From Symbiotaphrina buchneri (Eukaryota > Ascomycota > Symbiotaphrinales > Symbiotaphrinaceae): 64,000 bases of DNA. The notes below the pieces were generated by a model. That model did not search any database and was not told the DNA's origin. It worked only from the letters and a program-made list of their open reading frames with translations. Made by a program: the position numbers and the translations under genes. Location: positions 434,001-498,000 of the forward strand of contig BCIG01000009.1 of NCBI GenBank assembly GCA_001599915.1, given 5' to 3'. Below are positions 23,313-35,340 of the stretch, one piece after another. Numbering within the stretch: the stretch's first letter is position 1; each line of letters begins with the position of its first letter.

Positions 23313-24068
23313 CTACCGTTGACCTAGGTAATCCGACGCTGCTTTGGCCCTTTCGAGCTTGGCCGCTGTCTCCGGGATCGCGCCTTTCAAGGAGAGGAGG
23401 CCAGTCAGTCCACGTTCCCATATCCGCTCCGTGTCATCGAGGCGTTCCGGCTTCGCGACCTGCAGGTGATGCTGGCCTTTGTCTCTAGCGACTTCGTCTC
23501 GTGCTATCAGTGCGGCGCCAGCTTCGTCTTGCTCCGCCGATAACCTCTCCCGGTATAGCTTCGCAGCCTCGCTTGGCGCGTCTCGACGCAGCTGGGCAAC
23601 ACGCTGCGTCTCCATCTCTAAGGTCGCGTAGAGGGACTGGACTTTGGCCGCCAAGTTATGGTTGTAGGCTTCGAATTCTAGATGAAGACTGTCAGCTTGA
23701 GGCCCGCATCAACGGAAGACGGCACGCGGCATACCTTCACGCTCTTGCGACAGGTCTTTATCCAGGGATGGATCGGTGGCATCAAGCCCGTTGACGGTGA
23801 TGTTGTGCTTGGCGTATGAAAAGGTCGTCTGAACATACTGCAATCCGGGTGATCAGTGAAATGTCCCCAGGGCAACGACATCGGTCCATACCTCGTGCAC
23901 TAGCTCCTCCACCCTTCTCCTCAATGCATCGTCGCCGCCTTCGGGTGCTGCGTTGGGGGGCAGGTGTAGGTCGATCTTTGCGCGCGCAGCACGCGAAACA
24001 TTTGCAACGAGGTACGACAGATCCGATGGTGACTGCAGCTCGATTTTCCGATGCCCCGCTGTGTCCAT
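23313..24068 (-). CDS. mis14: Kinetochore MIS12-complex subunit Mis14/Nsl1
   Basis: Exons 24068-23892, 23837-23735 and 23677-23313 give 214 aa: MDTAGHRKIELQSPSDLSYL, then KIDLHLPPNAAPE, the segment YVQTTFSYAKHNITVNGLDATD, and an extended alpha-helical coiled coil (EFEAYNHNLAAKVQSLYATLEMETQRVAQLRR...). This order is that of Mis14/NSL1, which links centromeric chromatin to the NDC80 complex. Introns 23838-23891 and 23678-23734 both begin GTATG. It is convergent with SEC14 (300 bp between stops). A second outer-kinetochore gene, DAM1, lies 19 kb away; this is probably chance. Confidence 0.88.
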
Positions 24069-24612
24069 ATTGCCGGGCCCGTTCCGTATGGGCGCCCGCC
24101 CTTGCCGATGTACTTGTTTCTATCGAGGTCCAATTGCTGTTCAGCGACAAGGCTGGATTGTTCGTCAATGGCTGTTGCTCGTTTTGTTGTTTTTGACGGG
24201 CTCCTGGGTGAGGTACGGTAGGCGGTCAGGCGGTCCGTGTTTGGGGCCGGGAGACGGCATTTGCCGCTGAACGGCCCGGACTGACGAAAGCCCCTCTATC
24301 TTATCGTCTACTACGAATACTAACCTACTTAACTTCGTACAGCTACACCTACGCTTCGCCATACCCTTAAGAGGACACAGAACAGAATATCAGGTACGAA
24401 TGAATACCTCACCGGCCCAGGTGGTCCCGGTAGCTACTTCAAGATAACGGAATTGCCTTTCTTTGCTTCTCATCTCTTTGCCTCCTATGACGACACTCTA
24501 ATCATTGGCTTTCTGCATCCGCAAGCCCAGACCTAGCGTTAGTTCGCCGCTTTCCATGTCCTCCGCCAGTCTACCGTTGAGGTAGTCCGGTAGATGAGGC
24601 GACACGGGGATA
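24069..24612. promoter_or_regulatory. Divergent promoter region, MIS14/J-protein
   Basis: No supported ORF. ACCTACTTAACTTCGTAC-type motifs occur at about 24323-24341. Confidence 0.45.
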
Positions 24613-25611
24613 ATGCTTCTCAAAAAGTCAGCTGGTGTTCGACAATTCTGTAGTAGTTTCCACCCGCTCTTCTCCTGTGTGTCTCCGCTGCGTTGGTGCT
24701 CACTACCTTGTGATCCCCTATCACGTCTGCACCAATGGAACAAGGCCCGGTGCCAGCAACGGCAGCGTCACAGCGGCGCGGGCGAGGATGGCTCCGCGCA
24801 CGGTGAGGGTCTGCCATGGCCAGAGACGCCAGGTCCACGTACTATGCCGACTCCATATGAGATATTCGACCAGAAGAAAGGCTCGCCGTATTCCAAGAAG
24901 CGCTTTTACGAGCTTGTCAAACTATATCATCCAGATCGCCACGGTCTTAATGCTGCTGACAGAAATCTGGGTGGAATCTCCGCGGCAGTCAAGCTCGAAC
25001 GGTACAGACTGATCATTGCTGCCAATGATATCTTGTCCGATCCTTCGAAGAGGAGTGCCTATGACAGGTATGGCGCTGGCTGGGATGGTCGTCCCGAGGC
25101 AGGCTGGGTACGCCCGAGATGGCAGGATGGGGGACGGGGACACCGGATGGGAGACCACGAGTGGGGCGGCCATTCGCCGTTCTACAATGCCACGTGGGAA
25201 GACTGGGAGCGATGGTACCAGCGGGATGAGAAACGTCCCCAGACTCCCATTTTTTTCTCGAACTCGGCTTTTGCGGCCTTGGTCTTTCTTGTCATCGCTC
25301 TTGGGACCATCGGGCAGGCCACAAGAGCTGGAAAGAACTCGATGAGCTTGATGGAGATGCGGGATAAAGTCCATGACGAGACGAGTCGGGAGCTCAACCG
25401 TCGCAGGAGTGGTACCCGATCGCACACCGACAAAAAGGAAAGTATCCAGACCTTTTTACGCCTGAGGGACCCTGTAGGATACTCAACCAACAACTTATTA
25501 GACGACCAGTATAGGAGGCTTTTACCTGGAGACGAGAGTTGCTCTAGTGGAGAAATAGGGGCCCTAGCCGCAAGTGATTTGGAAGTTCAACGGCAGAGAA
25601 AGACACGTTAA
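24613..25611 (+). CDS. J-domain (DnaJ) protein with one transmembrane segment
   Basis: A single open frame of 332 codons. The N-terminal 75 residues are basic and rich in Ser/Cys, consistent with mitochondrial targeting but poorly conserved, so a later start or an unseen intron is possible. The J domain runs from TPYEIFDQKKGSPYSKKRFYELVKLYHPDRH to AANDILSDPSKRSAYDRYGAGW and keeps the HPD motif. A hydrophobic helix (AFAALVFLVIALGTIGQA) follows at about residue 215-235. J proteins stimulate Hsp70 ATPase; partner and compartment here are inferred only. It is convergent with the downstream metallo-beta-lactamase gene. Confidence 0.85.
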   Translation: MLLKKSAGVRQFCSSFHPLFSCVSPLRWCSLPCDPLSRLHQWNKARCQQRQRHSGAGEDGSAHGEGLPWPETPGPRTMPTPYEIFDQKKGSPYSKKRFYELVKLYHPDRHGLNAADRNLGGISAAVKLERYRLIIAANDILSDPSKRSAYDRYGAGWDGRPEAGWVRPRWQDGGRGHRMGDHEWGGHSPFYNATWEDWERWYQRDEKRPQTPIFFSNSAFAALVFLVIALGTIGQATRAGKNSMSLMEMRDKVHDETSRELNRRRSGTRSHTDKKESIQTFLRLRDPVGYSTNNLLDDQYRRLLPGDESCSSGEIGALAASDLEVQRQRKTR

Positions 25612-25863
25612 TCAAAGTGTATTGATGGGTACACTCTGATCCGGATATGCATTGTTGGAGTCGTGGAGTTAGGATACAAGCATGGACGGAGCTTTTGTTT
25701 TGGATTGTGATTTTCTCATATCGTCGTGGTCGGACGGCATCCACGGATAGGAGAGGTAGGGTATCAGCTGTCTCTTCGAGTACTGTGGCAAAACATATAC
25801 GGCATAAGAGCATCAAAGAGATCGAGCCCTGTGAGCCTGTGTCTATGAACCCCATGCTGGATC

Positions 25864-26862
25864 TCAGAGGGCGGCTTTGTCCTGAATGCGCCATCTGTGG
25901 TTTTCTTCATTGCGAACGACTCTCCCTTCGCGTTCCAGCTTCTTCAAAACTTGCAGCAAACCTCCCTCTGCCGGCTGATGGAGGTTCTCGGGGACATCCC
26001 TGTAAATGATCTTTACGAGTTCCATGGAAGTCATCCCACGTGATACTTCGTCAGTAGAGCCTGTTCCGCTGCTTCCTTCCGAGCTGCCGCTCAGTGTCTG
26101 GATGACCTGTGCTTCCCGCTCCTGGCGATGTGCAATATACTCTTTAATCTTACTCGGCCCGTCGGGGATTACAGGGCCATGGCCTGGATAAGCTCGTCCG
26201 CCGAATTGATGTTGCATGCGTTCAAGGCTTTCGACGTAAGTCGTCAGGTCCTCAAACACAGCTGTACCATGACCGAGGACGTTGTCGCCCGTGAACATGG
26301 CATCCTCCTCCTCGAGGATCAGCGTCATGTGGTCTGTGGTATGGCCTGGTGTATGGAACGCGCGGAGCGTGGCGCCGTCGACCGTAAAACGCTGGCCATC
26401 AGCAATGTCCAATTGCCCGGCGCTTGGCTGGTTCTTGTAGACCTTGAAACCCGGACAGATCTGGCCCAGCTGGGCCACGCCTCCTACGTGGTCATGGTGC
26501 CAGTGCGTGAGAATGACGTCCGTTACCGTAGCTGCCTCTGACGACAGCACCGTCTGTAGGGACCGACTCCATGCTGGCCTGCCCTCGCCCGTGTCCACGA
26601 GCAGTCGTCTCTGACCCTGGCCGACGATGTATGTATTGGTGCCTCCAAGACGAGAACGCAGTCAGTGCAATTGGATCGATACTTATAGCGATGATCTGGC
26701 GGATACCTTGCAAAGTGAACTGCCACAATGGATAAGTTGCTGCTGAGCTGTGGTGGCAGGTCCACGATAGTGACCTACCTTCCCCGGATTGCCGCCTAGG
26801 ATCCTGATAACAGATGCGCTCAATCTTTCTATGTCGGGCAGATGGGTTAGTGAAGTGGCCAT
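25864..26862 (-). CDS. LACTB2-like metallo-beta-lactamase-fold hydrolase
   Basis: Exons 26862-26779, 26719-26707 (13 nt) and 26642-25864 give 291 aa. The MBL-fold metal motif THWHHDHVGG is present, with further ligands in FHTPGHTTDH, MFTGDNVLGHG and YPGHGPVI. The N-terminus ([25 protein letters not shown]) and the C-terminal winged-helix-like extension match LACTB2, a mitochondrial endoribonuclease in animals. The same fold also gives the thioesterases that release fungal non-reducing polyketides, but no polyketide synthase is nearby, so a housekeeping role is more likely. The 13-nt exon supplies FTLQ and the first base of Gly. Confidence 0.9.
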
Positions 26863-27187
26863 ATTATGCAGCTGTCCATTATTCGAAGGCGGTGGTGTGT
26901 ATCCCCGGACTTATATAACTCAGGACCAACGACGGGGGGCCGGGGCTGACAGTACGTTCGGGTCGACCGCTTGGCCTCGGCACGGAATTCATAATCCCTA
27001 GAAGGGTCTTTACAAAACTATTCACCTTATCTACTATTTTACCTATACTTATTGCAAGGGCCAAGTAATCTCTCACAAATGGGAACGATGAGCCTTAGGA
27101 AAGGCCATTGCTGACATTGTAAACAACCCCGTTGTCTACTTCGTATCTACAAGGCTTTATCATACATGAAGAGTTGCCCGCGATCAA
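26863..27187. other. Intergenic region between NUO40 and MBL gene
   Basis: Holds the MBL gene promoter and the NUO40 3' flank (both genes on the - strand). No ORF with support. Confidence 0.5.
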
Positions 27188-28807
27188 TCACTGATCGTCG
27201 ATAACATGCAAGTACTTCTTCTCTTCCCGTTTCTCCCTCTCAGTAGCTGGCGGCAGATCGTAGAATGTCGAACTCCTGTACATTTGCTGTATGATCTCAG
27301 TAAGCTGAAAAGATTGCCGGACGGGGCGCGGACATACCAAATACTGGTAGGTGAAATTGCTTAATTCTGATGGTTCCATGCCCAGATCCTTGAACGTCTT
27401 CGCTGTACGATCAATTTCCTGGTCGATGAACTCTCGCTCCACTTGATCTCCGGACATCGTAGGCCACCACAGGACTTTGTTCAAGACCTCCGCTGTAGGC
27501 TTGAGGACCGCTTTAGGAAGATTGATGTGCCGGCGATATTTGATGATCTCCTTGTCCACCAGCTCCTTGATCTCGGCCATGGAGTAGTTCTTCGGTCCAT
27601 ACAGCTCAAATGTCTCACCAGCAGTGTTGTCATCCTGGAGTATAAGCTCAAGTGCTTGTCCGATATCAACTGCCTACAAGGACTGTTAGCCCTCATGGAC
27701 CGAAAGAACACAGACCCAAACTGAGACGTACATGAACAGGCCAGAACGTTTCTTGCATGTTGTTCGCGGTCAAGATGTTCTTCAAGCCAGCAAGCTTGTG
27801 CAGCAATCTGTCTTCAAATCCGAATGCTGGTGCCGGTCTCACAATGGTCGTCTCTGGGAATATGCTACGCACGACCTGCTCTCCTTCGGCCTTGCCGCAA
27901 GTTAGTACCTCGCAAAGATAGTACGATGCTGATTATACCTTAGTCCGGAAGAACTCCGATGGTGAGTCCTTCTTTGCATTGTAGGAAGAAACATGAATGA
28001 ATCGGTCCACATCATACTTGGCCACAGCTTCCGCGATGCGCGCTGCTCCTTCAACGTGGACATCCTCAAGCGTGAAGTTCCTGCCAGATCGACCAGAATC
28101 AGCTGGGTCCTTGAGAAGGTCTACTTTCTTCGCTGCTTTATAATGCCTGAAAGTTACGTACTTGGTAGGGTAGTCGCGGCCAATGAAGTTGTACACAACA
28201 TCCGAATGACGCACGCTTTCTTCTATGGATTGAGTGTTCCGAAGATCGAATTCCTTGCAAAATCAGTACTTGGTCCCACGTTGTAAATTGGAACGATCAG
28301 CGGGTACCATAAAAACGACTCGGCCCAAATCTCCGGCAACTTTCAGATGCCGTTTCGCCATGTCATCTCTGTATGGGATCACAACAGTACAACCTTGTCG
28401 AGCTGGAACCCACAATATACATTAGCCCGCAATACTTGGAAATATCTGGCGCGTTCACCTACCAAGCCTTGTCGCAATATAACGCCCTAAGAACCCAGTG
28501 GCTCCAAAAATGGTGACACAATGGCCTTTGATCTCTCAGTCTATGCACAGCGTAGTATGGGTATTCCAGATATTACCTCCCAAAGCTGACCTGTGATGCC
28601 ATCATCGTCAGTCGCTCAACCTCAACTCCTGGCATGACGGAGAACCTACCGTCCACCCTGGACACGGATGATAGGCTTCCCAGTCCGCGTGATAGCAATA
28701 TCCTGCAGCCCTCGTCGTGGGATCGTTGCACCTCCGCACTGCCGCAACAGTCGAGCCCCGGCCTTCGGAGCCAGGGCTGCGATTGGGCTGCAGCCGAACT
28801 GGTGCAT
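27188..28807 (-). CDS. nuo40: NADH:ubiquinone oxidoreductase 40-kDa subunit (NDUFA9 type)
   Basis: Nine exons (28807-28650, 28590-28577, 28525-28463, 28402-28308, 28253-28162, 28080-27939, 27890-27732, 27673-27338, 27286-27188) give 385 aa. After a mitochondrial leader come DIAITRTGKPIIRVQGG, the Rossmann motif GHCVTIFGATGFLGRY, DVVYNFIGRDYPTKNFTLED, FIHVSSYNAKKDSPSEFFRTK and the C-terminus KREEKKYLHVIDDQ. This atypical short-chain dehydrogenase binds NADPH in the peripheral arm of complex I. Exon 2 is only 14 nt and is required to produce GGRSALGGH. The gene is divergent from RPN9. Confidence 0.95.
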
Positions 28808-29186
28808 CACTGTAGACGGCGTTATGAACAGTAGGAGAGGGGGCTGATGATGGACCGGGGCGTGGACGTCCAGTGATCAAGCAAGGTCGGGAAGTGATCG
28901 AAAGTCGGGGTGCGGATGTCGCCGTGGGCCGCCAAGCGAGCAGCAGCAGCAGCAGCAACGGCAAGATGAGCATGAGAAAGGGAAGCTCCATCCAATCTTT
29001 CTCACACCCTCGCAATCAACCACACTCATACTCACCACCCTCAAGCTGAATCCAGAAACGAGCAGTACAAAAACACAACCGAAAGCACCGTAATTATCTG
29101 CAACCCGGTTATAACTTACTGCTCACGCAGTCGTCCGTCATACCTAACCTCTTCCTGTCCTCGCTACCTAAGACATACAACACGAT
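28808..29186. promoter_or_regulatory. Divergent promoter region, NUO40/RPN9
   Basis: Gene-free. It includes a (CAG)5 run at 28941-28955. Confidence 0.55.
28941..28955 (+). repeat. (CAG)5 trinucleotide repeat
   Basis: Five perfect CAG units followed by CAA in the divergent promoter region of NUO40 and RPN9. Confidence 0.85.
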
Positions 29187-30431
29187 ATGGACCTTGACAC
29201 TATCCCCAACTACTTGGCCGAGGCCCGCGACGACGCCCCAGAGGATCTGCAACATTATTTCGTCTCCTTTGAGGAGTTTTGGGAGAGGAAGCTGTGGCAT
29301 CAGCTGACGGATTTGCTCGTGGAATACTTCACTCTGCCGCAGACTGGACCGCAACGCCTGGGTCTTTACAAGTCATTTGTCCTTAGCTTTGCAGATAAGA
29401 TCAACCAACTTAAGCTCGTCACTATCGGCCTCAACGCTGCTACACAATGCAGAGGTCTGTATTCAAGCTCTGATTGTAAGAAAGTACGCTTACGCGCTGC
29501 GCAGATGACAACGAACGGCTCACCATCCTCTCCTCTTTGGCGGAAAGAGTAAATAAACCTGCGTCCCAGGACGCCTTTGTCTATGCTACGGCCGCCATGG
29601 CCAGCGTCAAACTTCAGCTGAAAGACTATGATGGAGCACGGAAAGATCTGGATGCCTGCGAGAGGATATTGGAGACGTTTGACTCCGTAGAGACGGTCGT
29701 GCATGCCTCCTTCTACCGAATCAACGCCGAATATTACCACGTATGCATCCCAATCCTGGAGCGTTTGACAGTTCAAGCTGACGGGACAGGCTAAACATGA
29801 ATTTGCCTCATATTACAGAAACGCACTATTGTACCTGGCCTGCATCGACCTCGCAAATCTGACGCCCGAGGAACGGCAGTCACGCGCCTACGATCTCAGT
29901 GTGGCAGCCTTGGTGTCGGACTCCATTTACAACTTTGGCGAACTGCTATTGCACCCTATCCTCGACTCTCTAACCAACAGTCCTCACGACTGGCTTCGAG
30001 AACTGCTTTTTGCCTTCAACCGTGGTGATCTCGCTGCGTACGATGTACTCGCAGGCAACATCTCCAAGAACAAACTACTAGATGAGCACAAGCTCTTCTT
30101 GTACCAAAAAATCTCGTTATCAGCGTTAACGGAGGCCGTCTTCCGACGGCCACCTCACGCACGAGCCATGACCTTCGCTACGATTTCCGAGGAGACTAAG
30201 GTGCAGCCTAATGAGATTGAGCACTTGATCATGAAGGCATTGAGTCTGGGGCTGTTGAGGGGTACGATTGATCAGGTCGCACAGATAGCGAGGATAAACT
30301 GGGTGCAGCCAAAGGTGCTAAACATGAAGCAGATCGACGACATGAGGATCAGGCTGAAAGAATGGGACTCAGGCGTGGATCAGCTCGGTCACTGGATCGA
30401 GACGGCAGGGAGAGAGGTGTGGGCGGCATAG
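29187..30431 (+). CDS. rpn9: 26S proteasome regulatory subunit RPN9 (PSMD13)
   Basis: Exons 29187-29454, 29505-29740 and 29790-30431 give 381 aa: MDLDTIPNYLAEARDDAPED, FEEFWERKLWHQLTDLL, LAERVNKPASQDAFVYA, YYRNALLYLACIDLANLTPEER, and a C-terminal PCI domain (AFNRGDLAAYDVLAGN, RPPHARAMTFATISEETKV, INWVQPKVLNMKQIDDM). RPN9 is a lid subunit that scaffolds the 19S particle. Intron 1 starts GTCTGT, an uncommon donor; intron 2 is GTATGC...CAG. Length matches the family. Confidence 0.95.
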
Positions 30432-30742
30432 TTGCCAGTCAGGCTGTAGTGCAGAAAGGAAGTTTCGCATTCAGCATCTGGAGCTGTTTCCAGGTCTTGT
30501 GTACCAAGGGCACCTGTAGAATGTCCGCAAGGCGTTCGTGGCGTAACCGCATCGTGGGCGGCTCCGACACAGAGGGACATGATCCAACTCGGCATGGCTT
30601 GTTCCCAAGCCCAGAAGGGGTGGAAATCATCAATATACAATCCGTTCTCGTCCAATAGATGTCCTCTAAATTCCAAGAGCCCTTTAACCCGGCACTTGTT
30701 GGTGTGTCATGATGACCGCAGTATCCAGTCCAATGGAAAGTA
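30432..30742. other. Convergent intergenic region, RPN9/chiB
   Basis: 3' flanks of two convergent genes; nothing else seen. Confidence 0.5.
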
Positions 30743-32368
<1,626 letters not shown>

Positions 32369-32779
32369 AATTGCAGTCAATGGATCAAAGGAAAACCAGA
32401 CTAAGGCTGGAGATGAGGTGAGAGCAGAGAAATATGGCAACGACAAACAAAAACAGAGCACGATAGCTGCGGAAGATAGCCTTACGCCAGGGCCGAGCAT
32501 GCAGAACCAAAAGCAAATTGAGAAGGTTACCGCTGCATAAAGATAGACAAGGAGGGCAAACAAGAGGGTGAGAGGAGAACAAGCTGAAAGGAGAAGCACT
32601 TGTGGTTCAATGTATGTACAACTGCCACTTACCGTACGGAGTAGCTTGACTAGGAACGAGGCTGAGCCACTTCCGATGAAATAGGGGATCGAGCTTATTA
32701 GCCAATCAGAGGCCAGAGAGTATCTCCGTTTTCGCTTATCTTTCAAAAGCCTAAATAGAGCCAGAATTAGTTAGCAGCA
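32369..32779. promoter_or_regulatory. chiB upstream region
   Basis: Contains ACCGTACGGAGTAG at about 32631-32644. Several open frames on the - strand are hydrophobic but have no homology or context. Confidence 0.5.
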
Positions 32780-32882
32780 GTCACGATGTCCGAGTGGTTA
32801 AGGAGTGAGACTTGAATTGTTGTTTTGACTACTTTGATATCTCATGGCTTCGGCCTCGCAGGTTCGAATCCTGTTCGTGACG
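32780..32882 (+). tRNA. tRNA-Ser(UGA) with a 22-nt intron
   Basis: Acceptor stem GTCACGA (32780-32786) pairs with TCGTGAC (32875-32881), followed by discriminator G. The D arm (GAGTGGTTAAGG), anticodon stem TGAGA/TCTCA, a long class-II variable arm and the T arm GGTTCGAATCC are all present. The anticodon TGA is at 32813-32815. The intron is about 32817-32838, one base 3' of the anticodon as in nuclear tRNAs. The long variable arm and anticodon together specify serine. Confidence 0.93.
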
Positions 32883-33352
32883 ATAGATTTCTTTTTTGGA
32901 CGCCTTTTCTCTTATTTTGAATTTTTTCTGCATTATGGATATACTGGACATTTCGTCCACCTTTTTTTTTATTCGGGCATCTTACGGAAAGAAAGTCAGG
33001 TTCCTTTCTTGCGGTTCAGAGTAGACGGAAGTCTGCGAAAGAACCGACGAGATATTAACGGTGCAGTGTATTAAATTATCCGAGGCACCTTCGTAGTGCG
33101 CCTCGAGAATTATCTATGTACAGTTTCGATATAGGTATCTCATGCAGGGAGCTCCAACCGTGCAACGGCTCGCTCGTCATTATTGCAGTCTATGGTGGCA
33201 TGCGTGCATCAGAAAACCAAAAAAGAGGCATCGCTCTTTTTCCAACCGGGTATATCCAGCATGCGAATGCTCAATCGTAAGATAAAAAGAAAAGCAGGTC
33301 GATTCCTCCCACTTCCTCAAGTCCGTCAATTTCAGTGTGCCTCTACAGCTTC
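32883..33352. other. Intergenic region, tRNA-Ser/YTP1
   Basis: T-rich tracts directly after the tRNA (TTTCTTTTTT at 32889-32898, more at 32964-32971) can serve as a pol III terminator. The rest is YTP1 3' flank. Confidence 0.55.
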
Positions 33353-35340
33353 TCAAGGTCGGGCCGTGAAAGCCGTCCTGTTCTCGTGCCGGAGGGCCCA
33401 GCCCTTGACGGCGAGAACGAGCACTTCCCAGCCCATCAGGAACGCGGTGAACCCCATGGTGACCGCGAAAACGAACATTTCATCCACATTGTGCGCTTCC
33501 ATCGCGGCAACAGTGGATGAGTTCTGGACCAGCGTCAGTCAGGCTCACTCGATACAAGGTCAACGGTTCACTCACGCTCGCCATGAAGACGATCCCTCCA
33601 GAGATAAGACAAAATGCGGCAATCAACTCCGACGGTGGCCTCGCAGACAGATACGAGGAAGGCGGCGACAGGTAGAGGATCACATACGTCACCGCCCGCG
33701 CCAAGGAGAAGCCGATGAGCAAATTACCCCACTGCTTGTGGACCATGGTCGAAATCATCGAATTCTGATGGTGTCCGCTCATCAAGATTCCAAGGATCAG
33801 GATCACGAGAGCCGGCAGCGGGTTCTTTGGGGTACTGTAACTGCGCGGAGCTTCCCACAGAGGATCTTGAACGGCATGCTGTGCCCCGTTGCTGTGCGAC
33901 GCCGCAAGAAGAGAGCTGTTCAAAAAATCGCCCACCCATTTGGATTCAACAAGCATGCCGCACTTGTGGATCTTTAGCACTGAGCGCCATAACACGAGGG
34001 AGAGAGGAACTTACAAGGCCTCCGCCGAAGAACAGAATTGCAATGGAGACGTGCTCCAGGTCCATGGGGCTCCATTCGTGGCCCCAAGCGTTCAGGTGCT
34101 CTAGGAAGACGTTCGAAGATCCGTAAAGGAAGATCACAAGCGACTCGGTAAACTCCCCGGACGGGACCAACGACTTCCAACGGCCAACCACCGTTCTGGG
34201 AGGCTTAACGTTCCACGCCCATCCCAGATCTGCGAAGCAACCCATCCATCGTCCGAGAGTCAGGAGACCGTACCAGAAGAAGATGCCGCCCTTAATGAAG
34301 TGGGCCAAGCCATTGAAGATCTCCCTTTCTTTCTGTTATCTGCATCAGCGGACTACAGCTGTTGGAGAGTCACTTTGAATGCTTACACAGATCCCGCCAA
34401 AGGTAACAAGACCGGTGATCAGAGCAACGAAGCCCAGGATTAGCAAAAAGCGATCCAGTACGTCATAGATTAGGCTCGAAATTTTCACAACCGGTCCGGA
34501 CAAGAGCCATGGAAATCTGCGACTCAAAACTCGATCTACGACGGCGTTCTTCAGGAACCCCCGCTTCTCCATCTCATCTGGGCATTCCTCATCGTCGGAA
34601 AGTCCATAAGTGTGGCCACGCGCCGCAAATGGTTGATCGCGCTCTTCGGTAGGCGAGAGGGAGTCGCTGTGGAGCGAGGAAGAGTTCCTGTCTGTGCCAT
34701 GCCCACTATCATTCGACCAGCGATATAGCTGCCCCTCTTCGTGAAGCCGCTGGTGCTCTGCCATTGCCTCAAGAGAGACCGGTAGGCGCTCATGTGCCGC
34801 CCCCTGCTTGGCACCATTGCGGTGCCGGGCATACAGATTCACCAGGCCCATCAAGACCTGGGCAGTGGCGAGCCACGTCAACACCCAACCCAGCTTGTGG
34901 TGTGCATTGTTCTCATAGAGATCTGGTGTCTGGCTGTTATACAAGGTGCCAAAGAAGATGCCCAGGCCATTAATGACCAGGAATCCGAGCTGAGCGACAA
35001 GTGTCAGACGTGAGCGTGCCAGGCTCAACACGATACCTAGAGAGCCAAATCAGAGCCCTGTCGCTAGAGAGCGCGCTCGAGAGATTGGAGTCTTACTGAT
35101 AGGCAGCACAAAGACCCAAGCCACAATCATTAAGATAATGTGTGTATAGATCAACCCTGAATGGCCGGGGTACATGAAGTAGCTCCCGGGGCCTTCCTGC
35201 ATGGTTGAATCTGCAGTTGCCGGCGCATCCATGTCCATATCACTGGTGTCCTCATGGCCGTGGGCAATCGCCAGAGGTAGAGCCGCCAGCAGGAATGCAG
35301 CTGCGGTGAGCACACCCCGCCGGTCTATTATAGGTCGCAT
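33353..35340 (-). CDS. ytp1: YTP1-like multi-pass membrane protein
   Basis: Exons 35340-35097, 35036-34387, 34332-34015, 33962-33576 and 33523-33353 give 589 aa. A signal-peptide-like start (VLTAAAFLLAALPLAIAHG) is followed by DMDMD-rich sequence and a cytochrome b561/DUF2427-like N-terminal membrane pair (PGHSGLIYTHIILMIVAWVF, HHKLGWVLTWLATAQVLMGL). A long acidic loop and the YTP1 C-terminal block come next (FNGLAHFIKGGIFFWYGLLT, EWSPMDLEHVSIAILFFGGG, FAVTMGFTAFLMGWEVLVLA). Yeast Ytp1 is a membrane protein of unknown function with respiratory-oxidase-like segments. All introns are 52-60 nt. Confidence 0.9.

Noticed and set aside
25864-26862. Polyketide-type thioesterase reading of the MBL-fold gene
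   Set aside because: No polyketide synthase or tailoring genes nearby; housekeeping neighbours and the LACTB2-like C-terminus favour a conserved role.
28936-28960. CAG run as a polyglutamine coding region
   Set aside because: It lies in the promoter between NUO40 and RPN9, and the frame containing it does not join the NUO40 exons.
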